Of a stretch of DNA of 64,000 nt, positions 8,073-16,820 are shown piece by piece. How positions within the stretch are numbered: position 1 is the first letter of the stretch; the number at the start of each line of letters is the position of its first letter. The notes under the pieces were generated by a model. It did no database searches, had not been told where the DNA came from, and saw only the letters and a list, made by a program, of their open reading frames with translations. A program made the position numbers and the translations under genes. The DNA comes from Mycolicibacterium peregrinum (GTDB lineage Bacteria > Actinomycetota > Actinomycetes > Mycobacteriales > Mycobacteriaceae), in contig NZ_LQPP01000013.1 in the NCBI RefSeq assembly GCF_002102345.1, positions 62,001-126,000 on the forward strand, given 5' to 3'.

Positions 8073-9751
8073 TGATCGACCGGCTGACCCGTATGCAGTT
8101 GATGATCTTCGGGATCGTCACCGTCCTGACCGTCGGTGCTATTTCGCTGTTCTACCTGCATCTGCCTGCAGCGGTGGGGATCGGCACCTACCACGTCAAC
8201 GCCAAATTCCTCGCCGGCGGCGGGATCTACGAGAACGCCAACGTCACCTACCGCGGGGTGACGGTCGGCCGGGTCGATTCGGTCGGCCTGGCTCCCGACG
8301 GTGTGGTCGCCAGGATGCAGCTCAACAGTGGCACGGCGATCCCGCAGAACGTCACCGCGACGGTGAAAAGCGTCTCGGCCGTGGGCGAGCAGTACATCGA
8401 CCTGATCCCGCCGGAATCGCCGTCGACCGACAAGCTGCGCAACGGCGGGACCATCGATCAGCAGAACACCCGGGTCGGCCAGGACATCGCGGGCCTGCTG
8501 CACGAGGCCGACGCCCTGGTGAACAGCATCGGCAACAGCCGCCTGCAGGATCTGCTGCGCGAGAGCTTCAAGGCCTTCAACGGATCCGGACCCGAACTCG
8601 CGCGGCTGATCGAGTCCTCGCGCCTGCTGATCGACGAGGCCAATGCCACCTCGGGTGAGACCACCCAGCTGATCGACCAAGCCGGGCCCTTCCTGGAAGC
8701 GCAGATGCGCAGCGGTGACAACATCCGCTCCCTGGCCGACGGGCTGGCCCGGTTCACCGGTGAGGTGAACAAGGCCGACCCGCAGCTGCGGACGACGCTC
8801 AAGACGGTTCCGGGCACCACCGAAGCAGCCAACACCGCGTTCAGCGGGATCCGGCCGACGTTCCCCGTGCTGGCGGCCAACCTGGCCAACTTCGGCCGCA
8901 TCGGCGTGATCTACAGCAAGTCGCTCGAGCAGGCCCTGGTGATCTTCCCGGCCCTGATGGCCGCGCTGAACACCGTGGCCGGTGGTGTGCCGGCCGACGA
9001 GGGCGGCAAGCTCGACTTCAAGGTCGACCTGGGTGACGCGCCACCGTGCCTGACGGGCTTCCTGCCGCCGACCCAAACCCGGTCCCCGGCCGACCTGACC
9101 CTGCGGAATCTGCCGACGGATCTGTATTGCAAGACCGCGCAGAACGACCCGGCGGTCGTGCGTGGTGCGCGCAACTACCCGTGCCAGGAGTTCCCCGGCA
9201 AGCGGGCCCCGACCATCCAGCTGTGCCGCGATCCCAAGGGCTACATCCCGGTGGGCTCCAACCCGTGGCGCGGTCCGCCGGTCCCGTACGGCACCCCGAT
9301 CGAGGACGGCCGCAACATCCTGCCGCCCAACAAGTTCCCGATGATCCCGCCTCAGGTCGATCCGGATCCGGGCCCGCCGGTGGTGCAACTGCCGCCGGGC
9401 GTGGAGCCGGGGCCGGGCCCGGCGCCGCACGCGCCGTTCCCGCTGCCGGTGCCGCCGAACAAGCCGGGCCCGCAGCCCCCGCCGTGGCCGTACTTCGCGC
9501 CGCCGGACCAGATCGTGCCGCCGTACGGCCGGACGCCTCCGGGCGCACCCGAACCGGCGCCGGCTCCGGATGCACCGTTGCCGGCCGAGGCACCACCTCT
9601 GGCCAGCGCACCCGCAACGGGCACCTACGATCAGCACAGTGGGGTTTTCGCTGACGCCGACGGAGGCACCGGTGTGTACGCAGCCGGCGCCGACGATCTG
9701 GCACCCGCGGAAACCTGGGTAGACCTGATGCTGGATCCAAGGCAGGCTTGA
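8072..9751 (+). CDS. mce4F: Mce4F, MCE-domain protein with a long proline-rich C-terminus
   Basis: This is the sixth MCE subunit, 559 residues. It has an anchor at about residues 8-27, an MCE domain with VTYRGVTVGRVDSV, the helical section, a cysteine-bearing segment (PPCLTG, YPCQEFPG, LCRDPKGY), and then a roughly 100-residue proline-rich tail from about residue 425. The tail is probably extended and periplasmic or wall-embedded. The gene overlaps the next one by 4 bases, so the operon continues into the Mce-associated genes. Confidence 0.92.
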   Translation: MIDRLTRMQLMIFGIVTVLTVGAISLFYLHLPAAVGIGTYHVNAKFLAGGGIYENANVTYRGVTVGRVDSVGLAPDGVVARMQLNSGTAIPQNVTATVKSVSAVGEQYIDLIPPESPSTDKLRNGGTIDQQNTRVGQDIAGLLHEADALVNSIGNSRLQDLLRESFKAFNGSGPELARLIESSRLLIDEANATSGETTQLIDQAGPFLEAQMRSGDNIRSLADGLARFTGEVNKADPQLRTTLKTVPGTTEAANTAFSGIRPTFPVLAANLANFGRIGVIYSKSLEQALVIFPALMAALNTVAGGVPADEGGKLDFKVDLGDAPPCLTGFLPPTQTRSPADLTLRNLPTDLYCKTAQNDPAVVRGARNYPCQEFPGKRAPTIQLCRDPKGYIPVGSNPWRGPPVPYGTPIEDGRNILPPNKFPMIPPQVDPDPGPPVVQLPPGVEPGPGPAPHAPFPLPVPPNKPGPQPPPWPYFAPPDQIVPPYGRTPPGAPEPAPAPDAPLPAEAPPLASAPATGTYDQHSGVFADADGGTGVYAAGADDLAPAETWVDLMLDPRQA

Positions 9752-10449
9752 TGACGGAAGAAACGGCCTCAAACAAGAGGCCGGCGCGTAGGCGCGCGTC
9801 CAGGGCGGCCGGCCCGACCGGGGCCGCGACCGCCGTGGAGGTGACCTCACCCGCGGTGGTGGTCGATTCATCGACCACCACGGCGGCCCGAGCGCCGAAG
9901 CTCACCCCGCTGAAGGCGCCGCCGCGCCGCCGTGCTCACAGTCGGCTCGTGGCGGTGGTGGCGGCCCTGGTGCTGGCGGTGGCCACCGCCGCGCTGGGCA
10001 CGCTGGCCTACGTCATGAGCGATCAGCAGCGCGGTGTTGAGAATGCGCAGGCCCGCAACGAACGCTTCGTCGACACCGGCAAGCAGACCGTGATCAACAT
10101 GTTCACCTACACGCAGAACACCATCGATGAGAGCGTGAAGCGCTTCATCGACGGGACCAGCGGGCCGCTGCGCGACATGATGAGTCAGGGCAACAACGCC
10201 GACAATCTCAAGGCATTGTTCCGTGACACCCAGGCCAGCTCGGAAGCCGTGGTCAACGGCGCGGCGCTGGAGAAGGTCGATGAGATCGCCGGTAATGCCT
10301 CGGTGCTGGTGGCGGTGCGCGTCACGGTCAGCGACATGGACGGGGTCAATTCCCCGACCCGTCCGTACCGGCTGCGGGTGATCGTTCACGAGGACGACAA
10401 CGGGCACATGACCGGATACGACCTCAAGTACCCAGACGGTGGAAACTGA
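9748..10449 (+). CDS. Mce-associated membrane protein Mas4A (Rv3493c-like)
   Basis: The 233-residue protein follows mce4F with a 4-base overlap. It has a basic, Ala/Pro-rich cytoplasmic N-terminus (about 65 residues), one transmembrane helix (about residues 68-90) and a periplasmic domain of the NTF2-like fold typical of Mce-associated proteins (FVDTGKQTVINMFTYT, later YRLRVIVHEDDNG). Such proteins are reported to stabilise the Mce complexes. It corresponds by position and features to Rv3493c. Confidence 0.88.
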   Translation: MMTEETASNKRPARRRASRAAGPTGAATAVEVTSPAVVVDSSTTTAARAPKLTPLKAPPRRRAHSRLVAVVAALVLAVATAALGTLAYVMSDQQRGVENAQARNERFVDTGKQTVINMFTYTQNTIDESVKRFIDGTSGPLRDMMSQGNNADNLKALFRDTQASSEAVVNGAALEKVDEIAGNASVLVAVRVTVSDMDGVNSPTRPYRLRVIVHEDDNGHMTGYDLKYPDGGN

Positions 10450-10934
10450 TGCGTTCTAAGCTCGTTGGTCTGCTGATCGGCCTCCTCACGGTGGCCTTCG
10501 TCGCGCTCGGCGCGGTCGGCGGATCGTTGTACTGGAACCGCGTGGTGCAACGCGGCCAGGAGATCGCCCGGGCCGAGTTGCCGGCCGTCGCGGCCGAACA
10601 GATCCCGAAGGTGTTCGGCTACGACTACCAGACCGTCGAGCGCAGCTTGACGGAGATCTATCCGCTGCTCGCCCCGGACTTCCGACAGAAGTTCGAGCAG
10701 GACGCCACCGCCAAGGTGATTCCCGAGGCGCGCAAGCGTCAGCTCGTCGTCCAGATCAGCATCGTCGGCGTCGGTGTGATGACCGCCGAACGCGAGTCGG
10801 GATCGGTGCTGGTGTACATGAACCGCACGGTGACCGACCAGTCCCGCCAGCCGTTGTACGACGGCAGCCGGTTGCGGGTCGACTACCGCAAGATCGGCGG
10901 GAACTGGCTGATCAACGCGATCAGCCCGATTTAG
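10449..10934 (+). CDS. Mce-associated protein Mas4B (Rv3492c-like)
   Basis: The 161-residue protein starts on the last base of mas4A. It has an N-terminal hydrophobic anchor (about residues 5-27) and a small periplasmic NTF2-like domain ending in a typical VDYRKIGGNWLINAI strand pair. It is the last gene of the mce4 operon. Its stop lies 12 bases from the stop of the convergent otsA gene, and no clear hairpin terminator is visible between them. Confidence 0.88.
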   Translation: MRSKLVGLLIGLLTVAFVALGAVGGSLYWNRVVQRGQEIARAELPAVAAEQIPKVFGYDYQTVERSLTEIYPLLAPDFRQKFEQDATAKVIPEARKRQLVVQISIVGVGVMTAERESGSVLVYMNRTVTDQSRQPLYDGSRLRVDYRKIGGNWLINAISPI

Positions 10935-10946
10935 TCCGGTTCAGGC

Positions 10947-12392
10947 TCACTTGGATTGGGTCAGAGCGTCCAAGAACGCCCTGGCCCAGCGGTCGACGTC
11001 ATGGGCCAGCACCTGCCGGCGCAGGGCCCGCATCCGCCGCTTGCCCTCTTCGGGACTGTGCTCCAGCGCCGCCTCGATGGCATCCTTGACGCCCTCGAGG
11101 TGGTGCGGATTGATCAGGTACGCCTGACGCAGCTCGGCGGCCGCACCGGTGAACTCGGACAGCACCAACGCCCCGCCCAGGTCGCTGCGGCAGGCCACGT
11201 ACTCCTTGGCCACCAGGTTCATGCCATCGCGCAGCGGGGTGACCAGCATGACGTCGGCCGCGACGAAGAATGCGATGAGCTCGTCGCGCGGCACCGGACG
11301 GTGCACGTAGTGCACGACGGGATGCCCGACCTCGCCGAACTCGCCGTTGATGTGCCCGACCTGGCGTTCGATGTCCTCGCGCATCGCCTTGTAGCTTTCG
11401 ACCCGCTCGCGGCTGGGTGTGGCCAGCTGGACCAGCACGGTGTCGTCGCGTTTGACCCGCTGCTCTTCGAGCAGCTCGGAGAACGCGCGCAGCCGCACGT
11501 CGATGCCCTTGGTGTAGTCGAGCCGGTCGACGCCGAGGAGGATCTTGCGCGGGTTGCCCAGCTCGGCCCGGATCTGCCGGGCGCGTTGCCGGATCGTCCG
11601 GTTGCGCGCCTTGGCGTCCAGATCGGCCGAGTCGATCGAGATGGGGAAGGCTCCGACCCTGACGGTGCGGAAGCCGTAGGAGATCTCGCCGAAGCGAGAA
11701 CGCACGCCGATCGAGGCCCGTGTGGTGTTGGCCCCGATCAGGCGGCGGGCCAGGACCAGGAAGTTCTGTGCGCCGCCGGCCAGGTGGAATCCGACCAGGT
11801 CGGCCCCGAGCAGTCCTTCCACGATCTCGCTGCGCCACGGCATCTGCATGAACAGCTCGACCGGCGGAAACGGAATATGCAGGAAGAAGCCGATGGTGAG
11901 GTCGGGGCGCAGCATGCGCAGCATCTTGGGGACGAGCTGCAGCTGATAGTCCTGGACCCAGACCGTGGCGTTGGGCGCGGCGGCGCGGGCGGTGGCCTCG
12001 GCGAAGCGCCGGTTCACGTCGACGTAGGCGTCCCACCACTTGCGGTGGTACACGGGTTTGACGATGAGATCGTGGTACAGCGGCCACAGGGTGGCGTTGG
12101 AGAATCCCTCGTAATAGTCCGCCACGTCCTGTGCGGACAGTTCCACCGGGAAGAGCTGCAGATCTTCCTCGACGATGGGCTCCTCGCCGCTGTCGGGGAT
12201 ACCGGCCCAGCCGATCCACGCCCCGCGGCGCTTACGCAGCAGCGGCTCGAGCGCGGTCACCAACCCGCCCGGGCTGCGCTTCCATGTTGTGCTGCCATCC
12301 GGCAACCGCTCCATGTCGATGGGCAGCCGGTTGGCCACCACGACAAAGTCGGAGCTACCGGAGGCGGCCTTGGGGCCGCCATCCGGACTCAT
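10947..12392 (-). CDS. otsA: Trehalose-6-phosphate synthase OtsA
   Basis: OtsA joins glucose from a nucleotide sugar to glucose 6-phosphate, the first step of the OtsA-OtsB trehalose route, in the cytoplasm. The 481-residue product is a full-length GT20 family protein. It has an N-terminal glucose-6-phosphate region (VVANRLPI, then [13 protein letters not shown]), the [15 protein letters not shown] segment, the [11 protein letters not shown] motif for the second subdomain, and the nucleotide-sugar end [16 protein letters not shown]. The ATG directly follows the stop of a 54-codon gene (TAAATG), so the pair is probably translated together. The mce4-otsA neighbourhood is conserved in mycobacteria. 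Confidence 0.95.
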   Translation of the reverse strand: MSPDGGPKAASGSSDFVVVANRLPIDMERLPDGSTTWKRSPGGLVTALEPLLRKRRGAWIGWAGIPDSGEEPIVEEDLQLFPVELSAQDVADYYEGFSNATLWPLYHDLIVKPVYHRKWWDAYVDVNRRFAEATARAAAPNATVWVQDYQLQLVPKMLRMLRPDLTIGFFLHIPFPPVELFMQMPWRSEIVEGLLGADLVGFHLAGGAQNFLVLARRLIGANTTRASIGVRSRFGEISYGFRTVRVGAFPISIDSADLDAKARNRTIRQRARQIRAELGNPRKILLGVDRLDYTKGIDVRLRAFSELLEEQRVKRDDTVLVQLATPSRERVESYKAMREDIERQVGHINGEFGEVGHPVVHYVHRPVPRDELIAFFVAADVMLVTPLRDGMNLVAKEYVACRSDLGGALVLSEFTGAAAELRQAYLINPHHLEGVKDAIEAALEHSPEEGKRRMRALRRQVLAHDVDRWARAFLDALTQSK

Positions 12393-12557
12393 TTACGCCT
12401 CGGTTTTCGAGGGCCCAATGCCGAGCATGGACAGGAACATCCGGCACTCGTCAGCGTCGGCGGCGTAGGTTGCGACGACGCGGCGGGCCTGGCTGGCGGT
12501 GCTGTCGGCGAGAGGCTCGACGTCGTCGATCTCGGCGGTTTCAGATTTCGCAGGCAT
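12393..12557 (-). CDS. Small conserved protein encoded directly upstream of otsA (Rv3489-like)
   Basis: A 54-codon ORF lies on the otsA strand, and its TAA stop is immediately followed by the otsA ATG. The product is acidic at its start and carries TASQARRVVATYAADADECR followed by MFLSMLGIGP, which looks structured rather than random. In M. tuberculosis the gene before otsA (Rv3489) is an unknown protein of similar size. The function is unknown. The abutting junction suggests translational coupling. One cysteine is present (C38). Confidence 0.7.
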   Translation of the reverse strand: MPAKSETAEIDDVEPLADSTASQARRVVATYAADADECRMFLSMLGIGPSKTEA

Positions 12558-12602
12558 GACACAACTGTATGCGACCGGGAGAACCCCGGTCGCGCCACGC
12601 CA

Positions 12603-12743
12603 TCAGCCGATGGAACCGTGCACCGTCGGGCTGCTGCCGACGGTGGACTCCGGGACCGGCTGCGGCCCCTGCGCCTGCTGCTCCTCGGCCAGGCCGATGC
12701 ACTCACCCGAGTTGGCGCCGGTGCATGGGATGGAGCCGCCACC
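12603..12743 (-). repeat. 141-bp near-identical repeat, copy 1
   Basis: These 141 bases encode the C-terminal third of paralogue 1 and match 13493-13633 with only two differences, both at codon third positions. The flanking parts of the two genes are much less alike, as expected after gene conversion or a recent partial duplication. Confidence 0.9.
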
Positions 12744-12992
12744 GCCTGGTGCGTTGATCGCGGGCAGGTTCGGGTTGCCCGCGATGCTGCCGAAATTGCC
12801 CGGGGAGTTCGGCACGGTGTGCGGAACACAGTTGCCGGTGTAGAGGTCTTCTTCTTCACCACTCGGGCATGCGACGGCCGGGCCGGCGGGCAGCGGGGCG
12901 GAGAACGCGACGATCGCTGGGGCGGCGGCCGCAGCGAGTGCAAATCCGCCGGCAAAGATCAGTCGTCGCATCGAGATCGGGAAGGTAGCCAT
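12603..12992 (-). CDS. Small secreted protein, paralogue 1 (Ibp1-like family)
   Basis: The 129-residue product has a signal peptide (MRRLIFAGGFALAAAAAPA and more) and a mature part starting near CPSGEEEDLYTGNC. Four cysteines, VPNSPGNF, GNPNLPAIN, a GGGG stretch and GECIGLAEE are shared with the two genes upstream. Some databases label such mycobacterial proteins intersectin-EH binding protein Ibp1; I consider this a name, not a function. I chose the ATG at 12992 because AGAGAAAG lies seven bases upstream, exactly as in paralogue 3; a GTG at 12998 is also open. The 3' 141 bases are nearly identical to paralogue 3. Confidence 0.75.
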   Translation of the reverse strand: MATFPISMRRLIFAGGFALAAAAAPAIVAFSAPLPAGPAVACPSGEEEDLYTGNCVPHTVPNSPGNFGSIAGNPNLPAINAPGGGGSIPCTGANSGECIGLAEEQQAQGPQPVPESTVGSSPTVHGSIG

Positions 12993-13100
12993 CGTCACGC
13001 TTTCTCTAGGTATTCGGTTGTTGCGTTGGTGGAATTCTATGGATGCTGTGAGATATCTGCATCCGATCTCGAAGTTGGCTGAGAACCCGTTTCCGAAGCG

Positions 13101-13436
13101 CTACGGGCTGGCACTGATCGTTGAGCGCGGAATGGGTTGCGGGCCTTCGGCGGCGTCCTCCTCGGCCAGGCCGATGCATTCGCCGGCATTGTGGCCGGTG
13201 CACGGGATGGCTCCGCCCCCGCCGGGGAGATTGACCGCAGGCAAGTCGGGATTGCCGGGGATGCCGCTGAACGGCGACGGTGAATTCGGCACCAGAAAAG
13301 GGGTGCAGGTGGTCGTGTAGACGTCCTCTTCCTCGCCGGAGGTGCACGCCGCCTGAGCGGCGGGCGAACCCAGCCACAGGGACAGCACATAACCGGCGCC
13401 GGCGACGGACAGGGCGACGGGCGCGACGAATTTCAC
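13101..13436 (-). CDS. Small secreted protein, paralogue 2 (Ibp1-like family)
   Basis: The 111-residue product starts at GTG 13436 and has an N-terminal hydrophobic signal (VALSVAGAGYVLSLWLG) ending near AAQAACTSGEEED. The mature domain keeps the cysteine pattern and the VPNSP, GNPDLPAVN, GGGGAIPCTG and GECIGLAEED blocks of its neighbours. It is the most divergent of the three in DNA and lacks the near-identical 3' tract. The function is unknown. An exported, disulfide-stabilised small protein is the reasonable inference. Confidence 0.72.
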   Translation of the reverse strand: MKFVAPVALSVAGAGYVLSLWLGSPAAQAACTSGEEEDVYTTTCTPFLVPNSPSPFSGIPGNPDLPAVNLPGGGGAIPCTGHNAGECIGLAEEDAAEGPQPIPRSTISASP

Positions 13437-13492
13437 CTCAGCAGTCTAGGACTGCTGAGGATTTACTGTGTGGTCTCTGCCGTGGCGCTGTG

Positions 13493-13633
13493 TCAGCCGA
13501 TGGAACCGTGCACCGTCGGGCTGCTGCCGACGGTGGACTCGGGGACCGGCTGCGGCCCCTGCGCCTGCTGCTCCTCGGCCAGGCCGATGCACTCACCCGA
13601 GTTGGCGCCGGTGCACGGGATGGAGCCGCCACC
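13493..13633 (-). repeat. 141-bp near-identical repeat, copy 2
   Basis: This is the second copy of the tract at 12603-12743, with two mismatches over 141 bases. It covers the stop codon and the conserved C-terminal coding part of paralogue 3. Confidence 0.9.
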
Positions 13634-13876
13634 ATCGGGCGCGTTGACCGCGGGCAGGTCCGGATTGCCCGCGACGCTGCCGAAGTTGCCCGGTGAGTTC
13701 GGCACGAGGTCGGGGACGCACACGTTGGTGAAGGTGTCCTCGGTCTCCCCGTTCGGGCATGAGGCCAGTGCTTGAGAGGGCGTCTGCAGCGCCGTCAGGG
13801 CCGGGCCCGCGGCGATGGCCGTGGCGATGGCAGCCGCGACGGTGAAGCGGCGGGCGGTGAGCGAGAGGAGGGCCAT
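13493..13876 (-). CDS. Small secreted protein, paralogue 3 (Ibp1-like family)
   Basis: The 127-residue product has a signal peptide with RR early (SLTARRFTVAAAIATAIAAG) and a mature domain from about CPNGETEDTFTNVC. The C-terminal third (GGGSIPCTGANSGECIGL and on to the stop) is the same as in paralogue 1. The ATG at 13876 has AGAGAAAG seven bases upstream. The gene faces away from the enoyl-CoA hydratase, with a 265-base divergent gap. The function is unknown. Confidence 0.75.
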   Translation of the reverse strand: MALLSLTARRFTVAAAIATAIAAGPALTALQTPSQALASCPNGETEDTFTNVCVPDLVPNSPGNFGSVAGNPDLPAVNAPDGGGSIPCTGANSGECIGLAEEQQAQGPQPVPESTVGSSPTVHGSIG

Positions 13877-14087
13877 TGCCGTGCTTTCTCTAGAACGCTG
13901 AGTGTTTTGCTGTACGACCGAATGGAGCGGCCTCAGGGCGATTTGGCAGCCGTATCGTCACATATCGGAAGTCTACGCCCCGCAAGGGAAAACAGGCGGT
14001 GATCAGGCTGGGCCCCGCGGGTGTCTCCGGCTGTGCTGTGAGCTCTCTGAATGGTAGCTGTGATCCCGGTGTGAGCACGGTTACCCG

Positions 14088-14119
14088 ATGCACGTAATGT
14101 GCATTCCGTAACTACTTAC
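14088..14119. promoter_or_regulatory. Inverted repeats upstream of the enoyl-CoA hydratase gene
   Basis: ATGCAC-GTAAT-GTGCAT (14088-14104) is followed within four bases by GTAA-CTAC-TTAC (14108-14119). They occupy the last 55 bases before the start at 14142 and may be operator half-sites. No regulator gene lies adjacent, so the assignment is tentative. Confidence 0.3.
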
Positions 14120-14141
14120 CGTGCCTAAGAGGTGGTCCGAA

Positions 14142-15050
14142 ATGGTCAGTCCCGACGACACAGCCCGCCAGGTCGAATACGAGACGCTCGACGACGGACG
14201 TATCGCCCGGATCTGGCTGAACCGTCCGGGTGCTCAGAACGCTCAGTCGCGCACCCTGCTGGTGCAACTCGACGAGGCGTTCGGCCGCGCCGAGGCCGAC
14301 GACGCGGTCCGCGTGGTGATTCTGGCTGCCCGCGGGAAGAACTTCTCGGCTGGGCACGACCTCGGTTCCGAAGAGGCGCTGGCCGAGCGTCAACCGGGAC
14401 CGGGCCAACACCCGACCTTCCGTTCGCACGGTGCCACCGCCGCCGGTGTCACCGAACGCACCTACCTGCAGGAGTGGCACTTCTACTTCGAGAACACCCG
14501 GCGGTGGCGCGATCTGCGCAAGATCACCATCGCCCAGGTGCAGGGCAATGCGATCTCGGCCGCCCTGATGCTGATCTGGGCCTGCGACCTGATCGTGGCG
14601 GCCGACGACGCCAAGTTCAGTGACGTCGTCGGAGTGCGGATGGGCATGCCGGGCGTCGAGTATTACGCCCACCCATGGGAATTCGGTGCTCGCAAGGCCA
14701 AAGAGCTACTGCTGACCGGTGATTCGATCGACGCCGACGAGGCATACCGGCTGGGCATGGTGTCCAAGGTTTTCGCACGCGACGAACTCGAAGACAAGAC
14801 ATTGGAATTCGCCCGGCGCATCGCCGAGCGTCCGACGATGGCGGCTCTGCTGGTCAAAGATTCGGTCAACGCGGCCAGCGACGCGATGGGCTTCACCGAA
14901 GCTCTGCGTCACGCCTTCCACATCCACGAACTCGGGCACGCGCACTGGGCGTCGGCCAACGAGAATCGCTGGCCGGTGGGGATGCCGCCGGATGTTCCCG
15001 ACTGGCGGACATTGGGGGCTCCCAAGCCCGCCCGGCGTGATACACCATGA
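14142..15050 (+). CDS. Enoyl-CoA hydratase/isomerase family (crotonase fold)
   Basis: This is a crotonase-superfamily enzyme that should act on an acyl-CoA double bond in fatty acid or sterol side-chain degradation. The oxyanion-hole segment SAGHDLGS and the second segment VQGNAISAALMLIWACDL are visible, and a C-terminal helical domain follows. A 40-residue insertion rich in Gly and Thr follows the first segment. I chose ATG 14142 (MVSPDDTARQ), since AAGAGGTGG ends six bases before it; an upstream in-frame GTG at 14121 has no such site. The stop overlaps the next gene by ATGA, so the two probably form one operon. Confidence 0.85.
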   Translation: MVSPDDTARQVEYETLDDGRIARIWLNRPGAQNAQSRTLLVQLDEAFGRAEADDAVRVVILAARGKNFSAGHDLGSEEALAERQPGPGQHPTFRSHGATAAGVTERTYLQEWHFYFENTRRWRDLRKITIAQVQGNAISAALMLIWACDLIVAADDAKFSDVVGVRMGMPGVEYYAHPWEFGARKAKELLLTGDSIDADEAYRLGMVSKVFARDELEDKTLEFARRIAERPTMAALLVKDSVNAASDAMGFTEALRHAFHIHELGHAHWASANENRWPVGMPPDVPDWRTLGAPKPARRDTP

Positions 15051-15886
15051 CGATGCAGATTTCGTTAGAGGATCGGACCTATCTGGTCACCGGCGGCGGC
15101 AGCGGCATCGGCAAGGGTGCCGCAGCAGCCATCGTCGCCGCCGGCGGCAACGCCCTGCTCATCGGGCGCAATGCCGACAAGCTCAGCGCCGCCGCTGACG
15201 AGTTGAACGCCCAAGGTCCCGGATCGGTCCGCTACGAGCCTGCCGACGTCACCAACGAAGACGAGGTCCGCCGTGCGGTCGACGCGGCCACCGCCTGGCA
15301 CGGCCGGTTGCACGGCGTGGTGCACAGCGCGGGCGGGTCGCTGACCATCGGTCCGATCACCCAGATCGACTCCGAACTGTGGCGCCAGACCGTCGATCTG
15401 AACGTCAACGGAACGATGTACCTGATCAAGCACGCGGGCCGGGAGATGGTCCGCGGTGGCGGAGGCTCCTTCGTCGGCATTTCTTCGATCGCCTCGAGCA
15501 ACACCCACCGCTGGTTTGGCGCATACGGGGTGAGCAAGGCGGCGTTCGACCATCTGCTCAAACTGGCCGCCGACGAGCTCGGGCCTTCCTCGGTGCGGTT
15601 CAACAGCATTCGGCCCGGCCTGACCCGCACAGAGATGGTAGGCCCGGTCTTCGAGCTGCCCGCGGCCCGCGACGACTACGAGGCCTGCACGCCCATGCCG
15701 CGCTTCGGTGAGGTCGAGGACATCGCCAACCTGGCGGTGTTCCTGCTCAGCGACGCCGCGGGCTGGATCACCGGTCAGGCCATCGGGGTGGACGGCGGGC
15801 ACGCGCTGCGCCGTGGTCCCGACATCTCGGGCATGCTCGAGCCGTTGTACGGCGTCGACGGCCTGCGCGGCGTCGTCGCCGAGTAA
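15047..15886 (+). CDS. Short-chain dehydrogenase/reductase
   Basis: The 279-residue SDR has the NAD(P) motif TGGGSGIG (residues 16-23), an NxAG equivalent (HSAGG), a catalytic Ser in the ISSIAS segment and YGVSK as the YxxxK pair. It is coupled by a 4-base overlap to the enoyl-CoA hydratase, so it may perform the next redox step on a hydroxyacyl-CoA or a related alcohol. The substrate cannot be told. The C-terminal 20 residues after GVDGGHALRRG are an extension not usual in FabG-type enzymes. Confidence 0.88.
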   Translation: MTMQISLEDRTYLVTGGGSGIGKGAAAAIVAAGGNALLIGRNADKLSAAADELNAQGPGSVRYEPADVTNEDEVRRAVDAATAWHGRLHGVVHSAGGSLTIGPITQIDSELWRQTVDLNVNGTMYLIKHAGREMVRGGGGSFVGISSIASSNTHRWFGAYGVSKAAFDHLLKLAADELGPSSVRFNSIRPGLTRTEMVGPVFELPAARDDYEACTPMPRFGEVEDIANLAVFLLSDAAGWITGQAIGVDGGHALRRGPDISGMLEPLYGVDGLRGVVAE

Positions 15887-15890
15887 CGGG

Positions 15891-16778
15891 TCAGGCCGGG
15901 TGTTGGGCCCCGGCCTCCCACGCGCTCAGCGCACCGACCGCCGACCAATCCAAATCGCTGCCGCCGGTGGCCAGCAGGGTCAGGAAACGGTCCCGCAGCA
16001 GGCTGGCGACGGGCAGCGGCACCTGTAGCTCCTCGCCGGCACTCAGCGCCAACTTGACGTCCTTGAGGCCGAGAGTGGCGGTGAAGCCGGCCGGGCTGAA
16101 CTCCTCACGGGCCAGCAGCCCGCCATAGGTGCGGTACACCGGGGCATCGAACAGTGTGGAGGTCAGAAGTTCCAGGTACTGCTGTTTGTCCACGCCGGCC
16201 TTGCCCACCAGCGCCATTGCCTCGCCGAGGGTTTCGATCACCGAGGCGATCAGGAAGTTGCCGCTGATCTTGACCAGGTTCGCGGCACGCGGGTCCTCGC
16301 CGAGCACGAACGTGCGCTGCCCGATCGCGTCGAACACCGGGGTCACGGTGGATATCGTGGCTGAGGCTCCGGCCGCGACGACGAACAACTCGGCGGCCGC
16401 TGCGGCCTCGGGACGTCCGAACACCGGGGCGGCGACGAAACCCTGGCCGGCATCGGCGTGGGCCTGGGCGAGGCGTTCGGCCAGCTCCGTACTCACTGTC
16501 GACGACGAGACGTGGATTGCCTCTTCAGGCAGCGAGGCGAGGATTCCGTGATCTCCGAATGTCACCGCCTCGACCGCAGTGTCGTTGGCCAGCATGGTGA
16601 TCACTGCGTCGCCCTGACAAGCCTCGCCTACCGAGGAGGCCGGGCGGGCCCCACGGGCTACCAGCGCGGCCACCTTGTCGGGGGAGCGGTTGTACGCGGT
16701 GACTTCGTGCCCGGCGGAGAGCAGGTTGGCGGCCATCGCCGCGCCCATGTTGCCCAGGCCGATGAATCCGATCTTCAT
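15891..16778 (-). CDS. NAD(P)-dependent beta-hydroxyacid dehydrogenase family protein
   Basis: The 295-residue protein belongs to the 6-phosphogluconate/3-hydroxyisobutyrate dehydrogenase-like family. It has GFIGLGNMGAAMAANLL at the N-terminus (GxGxxG dinucleotide fold), the substrate-side motif VSSSTVSTELAERL, and the catalytic-lysine segment LVKISGNFL near residue 170. It converges on the SDR gene with a 4-base gap. Some members act as imine reductases, so the substrate is open. It may be the last gene of the minus-strand run below the molybdenum hydroxylase operon, but 42 bases separate them. Confidence 0.85.
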   Translation of the reverse strand: MKIGFIGLGNMGAAMAANLLSAGHEVTAYNRSPDKVAALVARGARPASSVGEACQGDAVITMLANDTAVEAVTFGDHGILASLPEEAIHVSSSTVSTELAERLAQAHADAGQGFVAAPVFGRPEAAAAAELFVVAAGASATISTVTPVFDAIGQRTFVLGEDPRAANLVKISGNFLIASVIETLGEAMALVGKAGVDKQQYLELLTSTLFDAPVYRTYGGLLAREEFSPAGFTATLGLKDVKLALSAGEELQVPLPVASLLRDRFLTLLATGGSDLDWSAVGALSAWEAGAQHPA

Positions 16779-16820
16779 GCCTCCACTATTACCGACTGTG
16801 TCGGCGGCGGGAGGGTAGAG

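Noticed and set aside
7856..9871. 671-codon minus-strand frame opposite mce4F
   Set aside because: It is an Arg/Pro-rich antisense shadow of mce4F, with no recognisable domain.
10956..13082. 708-codon plus-strand frame across otsA and the small genes
   Set aside because: It runs antisense through a complete otsA gene and its neighbours. The composition is biased and no motif is present.
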